Assembly (NCBI GenBank): GCA_963741135.1
Contig: CAVUHC010000005.1
Span: forward strand, 302,845 to 366,844
Direction: 5' to 3'
Length of the DNA stretch: 64,000 nucleotides
DNA from: Gp6-AA40 sp963741135
Lineage (GTDB): Bacteria; Acidobacteriota; Vicinamibacteria; Vicinamibacterales; UBA2999
Numbering within the stretch: the stretch's first letter is position 1; each line of letters starts with the position of its first letter. Under the pieces are notes generated by a model that made no database searches, was not told the DNA's origin, and saw only the letters and a list, made by a program, of their open reading frames with translations. The position numbers and the translations under genes are program-made. Of this stretch, positions 62,701 to 64,000 are shown in pieces.

Positions 62701-64000
62701 GACAGCGTCCGCGCGTTGGCTCGGTCTCCGACCGAGCGACGAACGCCCGCTGGCCGATTTGGTCAGCACGAAATGGCCCAGGCACAGCACGTCGATGTCG
62801 GACGCCATGAACGTGTCGTACGCCTCCTTCGGCGTGCAAACGATCGGGTCCCAGCCCAGGTTGAAGCTGGTGTTGACGATCACCGGGCAGCCGGTCTTGC
62901 GGTAGAACGCTTCGATCACGCCGTGATACAGGCCGTGCCGCTCGCGATCGACGGTTTGAATGCGGGCCGAATAATCGACGTGCGTGATCGCCGGCACGTC
63001 GGAGCGCATGCGTCTTGAGCTTGTCGATGCCCTTGCCGCTGCTGATCCTCGGCCGTGAGCGGGCGCCGCTTCTCCTCGCGCACCGGCGCCACCAGCAGCA
63101 TGTACGGGCTGTCCTGGTCCGGCTCGACGTCGAAATACTCGTGTGCGTGCTCCGCGAGCACCGCCGGCGCGAACGGCCGGAATCCCTCGCGGAATTTCAC
63201 CTTCACGTTCATCACGGTCTGCATCTCGGGATTGCGCGGGTCGCCGAGCAGGCTGCGCGAGCCGAGCGCCCGCGGGCCAAATTCCATCGCGCCCTTGGAA
63301 CCAGCCGATGACGTTGCCGTCGGCAATCCGGTCGGCAATGTGATCGCACAACTGCTGGTCGTCGTCGATCTGTGTAGTACTGGCGCCCGACCGAATCGAG
63401 GAACTTGCTGATTTCGGCGTCGTCGAATAGTCGGGCCCAAGCAGCGAGCCACGCTGCGAGTCCGTCGGCCTGCGGCTGTCGCGGGCTGTCGAGCAGCTGA
63501 TGCCAGATGAACAGCGCCGACGCCCAGCGCCCCGCCCGCGTCGCCGGCGGCCGGTTGAATCCAGATGTTCTCGAACGGCCCTTCGCGCAGAATCCGGCCG
63601 TTGCCCACGCAGTTCAGCGCGACGCCGCCCGGCCAGGCACAGATTCTTCATGCCCGTCTGCTGCGTGCACGTGCCGCGCCGAGCGCAGCATGATTTCTTC
63701 GGTCACCTTTTGAATCGACGCGGCGATGTCCATGTCGCGCTTGGTCAGCAGCGTATCCGGCTTGCGCGGCGGGCCGCCGAAGAGCTTGTCGAACTTCTTC
63801 GACGTCATCGTCAGACCCTGGCAGTAGTTGAAGTACGACATGTCCATGCGGAACGAGCCGTCGTCCTTCAGGTCGATCAGCTTTTCCAGAATCAGATCGA
63901 CGTACTTCGGCTCGCCGTAGGGCGCCAGGCCCATCAGCTTGTACTCGCCGGAATTGACCGTGAAGCCCGTGTAGTACATGGAATGCGGAGTAAAGCAGTC
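62700..64000 (-). pseudogene. NodU/SxtI-type carbamoyltransferase, partial and multiply frameshifted
   Basis: The gene runs off the window edge. Segments in alternating frames include VNSGEYKLMGLAPYGEPKYV, TGMKNLCLAG, VGNGRILREGPFENIWIQPA, ADRIADGNVIGWFQG, AMEFGPRALGSRSLLGDPRN, VDYSARIQTVDRERHGLYHG and CPVIVNTSFNLGWDPIVCTP, the core blocks of O-carbamoyltransferases (kinase-like and YrdC-like parts). At least six frameshifts are needed to join them. It would transfer a carbamoyl group from carbamoyl phosphate to a hydroxyl of a sugar or metabolite. Confidence 0.8.

Overview
The window looks like a chromosomal stretch from a high-GC environmental bacterium. The small palindromes scattered between genes (GGCTAAAGCC, GGACCCGAAGGGTCC and relatives), a PEP-CTERM tail, CadC-like winged-helix/TPR regulators and fused membrane/spermidine-synthase proteins fit Acidobacteriota, perhaps the Vicinamibacteria. 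That placement is inference; no rRNA or single-copy marker here settles it.

Region 1 (1-21.1 kb) is ordinary housekeeping DNA. It holds a five-gene fatty-acid or acyl-CoA oxidation operon (SDR, acyl-CoA ligase, enoyl-CoA hydratase, aldehyde dehydrogenase, 3-hydroxyacyl-CoA dehydrogenase), two integral membrane proteins, a DUF3810 protein, the tRNA-modification gene tsaC/sua5, a YgjP-like metallopeptidase, a signalling operon (NtrC-type regulator, HD-GYP regulator, hybrid histidine kinase), a bacilliredoxin, moaA, a frameshifted amrS, an MFS transporter and surE.

Region 2 (21.2-57.3 kb) is accessory DNA. It opens at a tRNA-Pro(CGG) whose 3' half is duplicated 617 bp downstream, an attachment-site signature. 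From about 24.1 to 34.6 kb, and again near 49.4 kb, I find integron attC-like recombination sites: GCCCAAC and GTTRRRY-like boxes flanking imperfect palindromes with two or three extrahelical bases. All point the same way on the minus strand, and no integrase is visible. They delimit cassettes carrying a DUF4258/DUF2283 toxin-antitoxin pair, a gamma-glutamyltransferase, a methyltransferase, an inverted HicBA pair, BrnTA, a DUF2442 remnant, a pentapeptide-repeat protein with a TIR-like C-terminal domain, and a PIN toxin pair. This is best read as a decaying CALIN (cluster of attC sites lacking integrase). Other modules include three copies of a DUF6883-DUF4926 pair, VapB with truncated VapC, PemK/MazF and ParE pairs, and a membrane TIR-like protein. 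The region is full of repeats: a hairpin family that is amplified into six exact 182-bp tandem units, a ~250-bp repeat next to two toxin-antitoxin cassettes, a 42-bp tandem repeat, IS3 remnants, a duplicated YciI segment, and partial copies of both ends of a spermidine-synthase-like gene.

Region 3 (57.9-64 kb) carries cysD-cysNC (PAPS synthesis) on the plus strand. Converging on it from the minus strand is a cluster resembling saxitoxin sxtI-sxtJ-sxtK: a NodU-type carbamoyltransferase, a methyltransferase, SxtJ and DUF5989. The plausible joint role is sulfation and carbamoylation of a glycan or metabolite. This end has many frameshifts (one in cysNC, at least six in the carbamoyltransferase), more likely sequence error than decay because protein similarity continues across frames.

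All family names are from recognition of motifs by eye; none was confirmed by a search.
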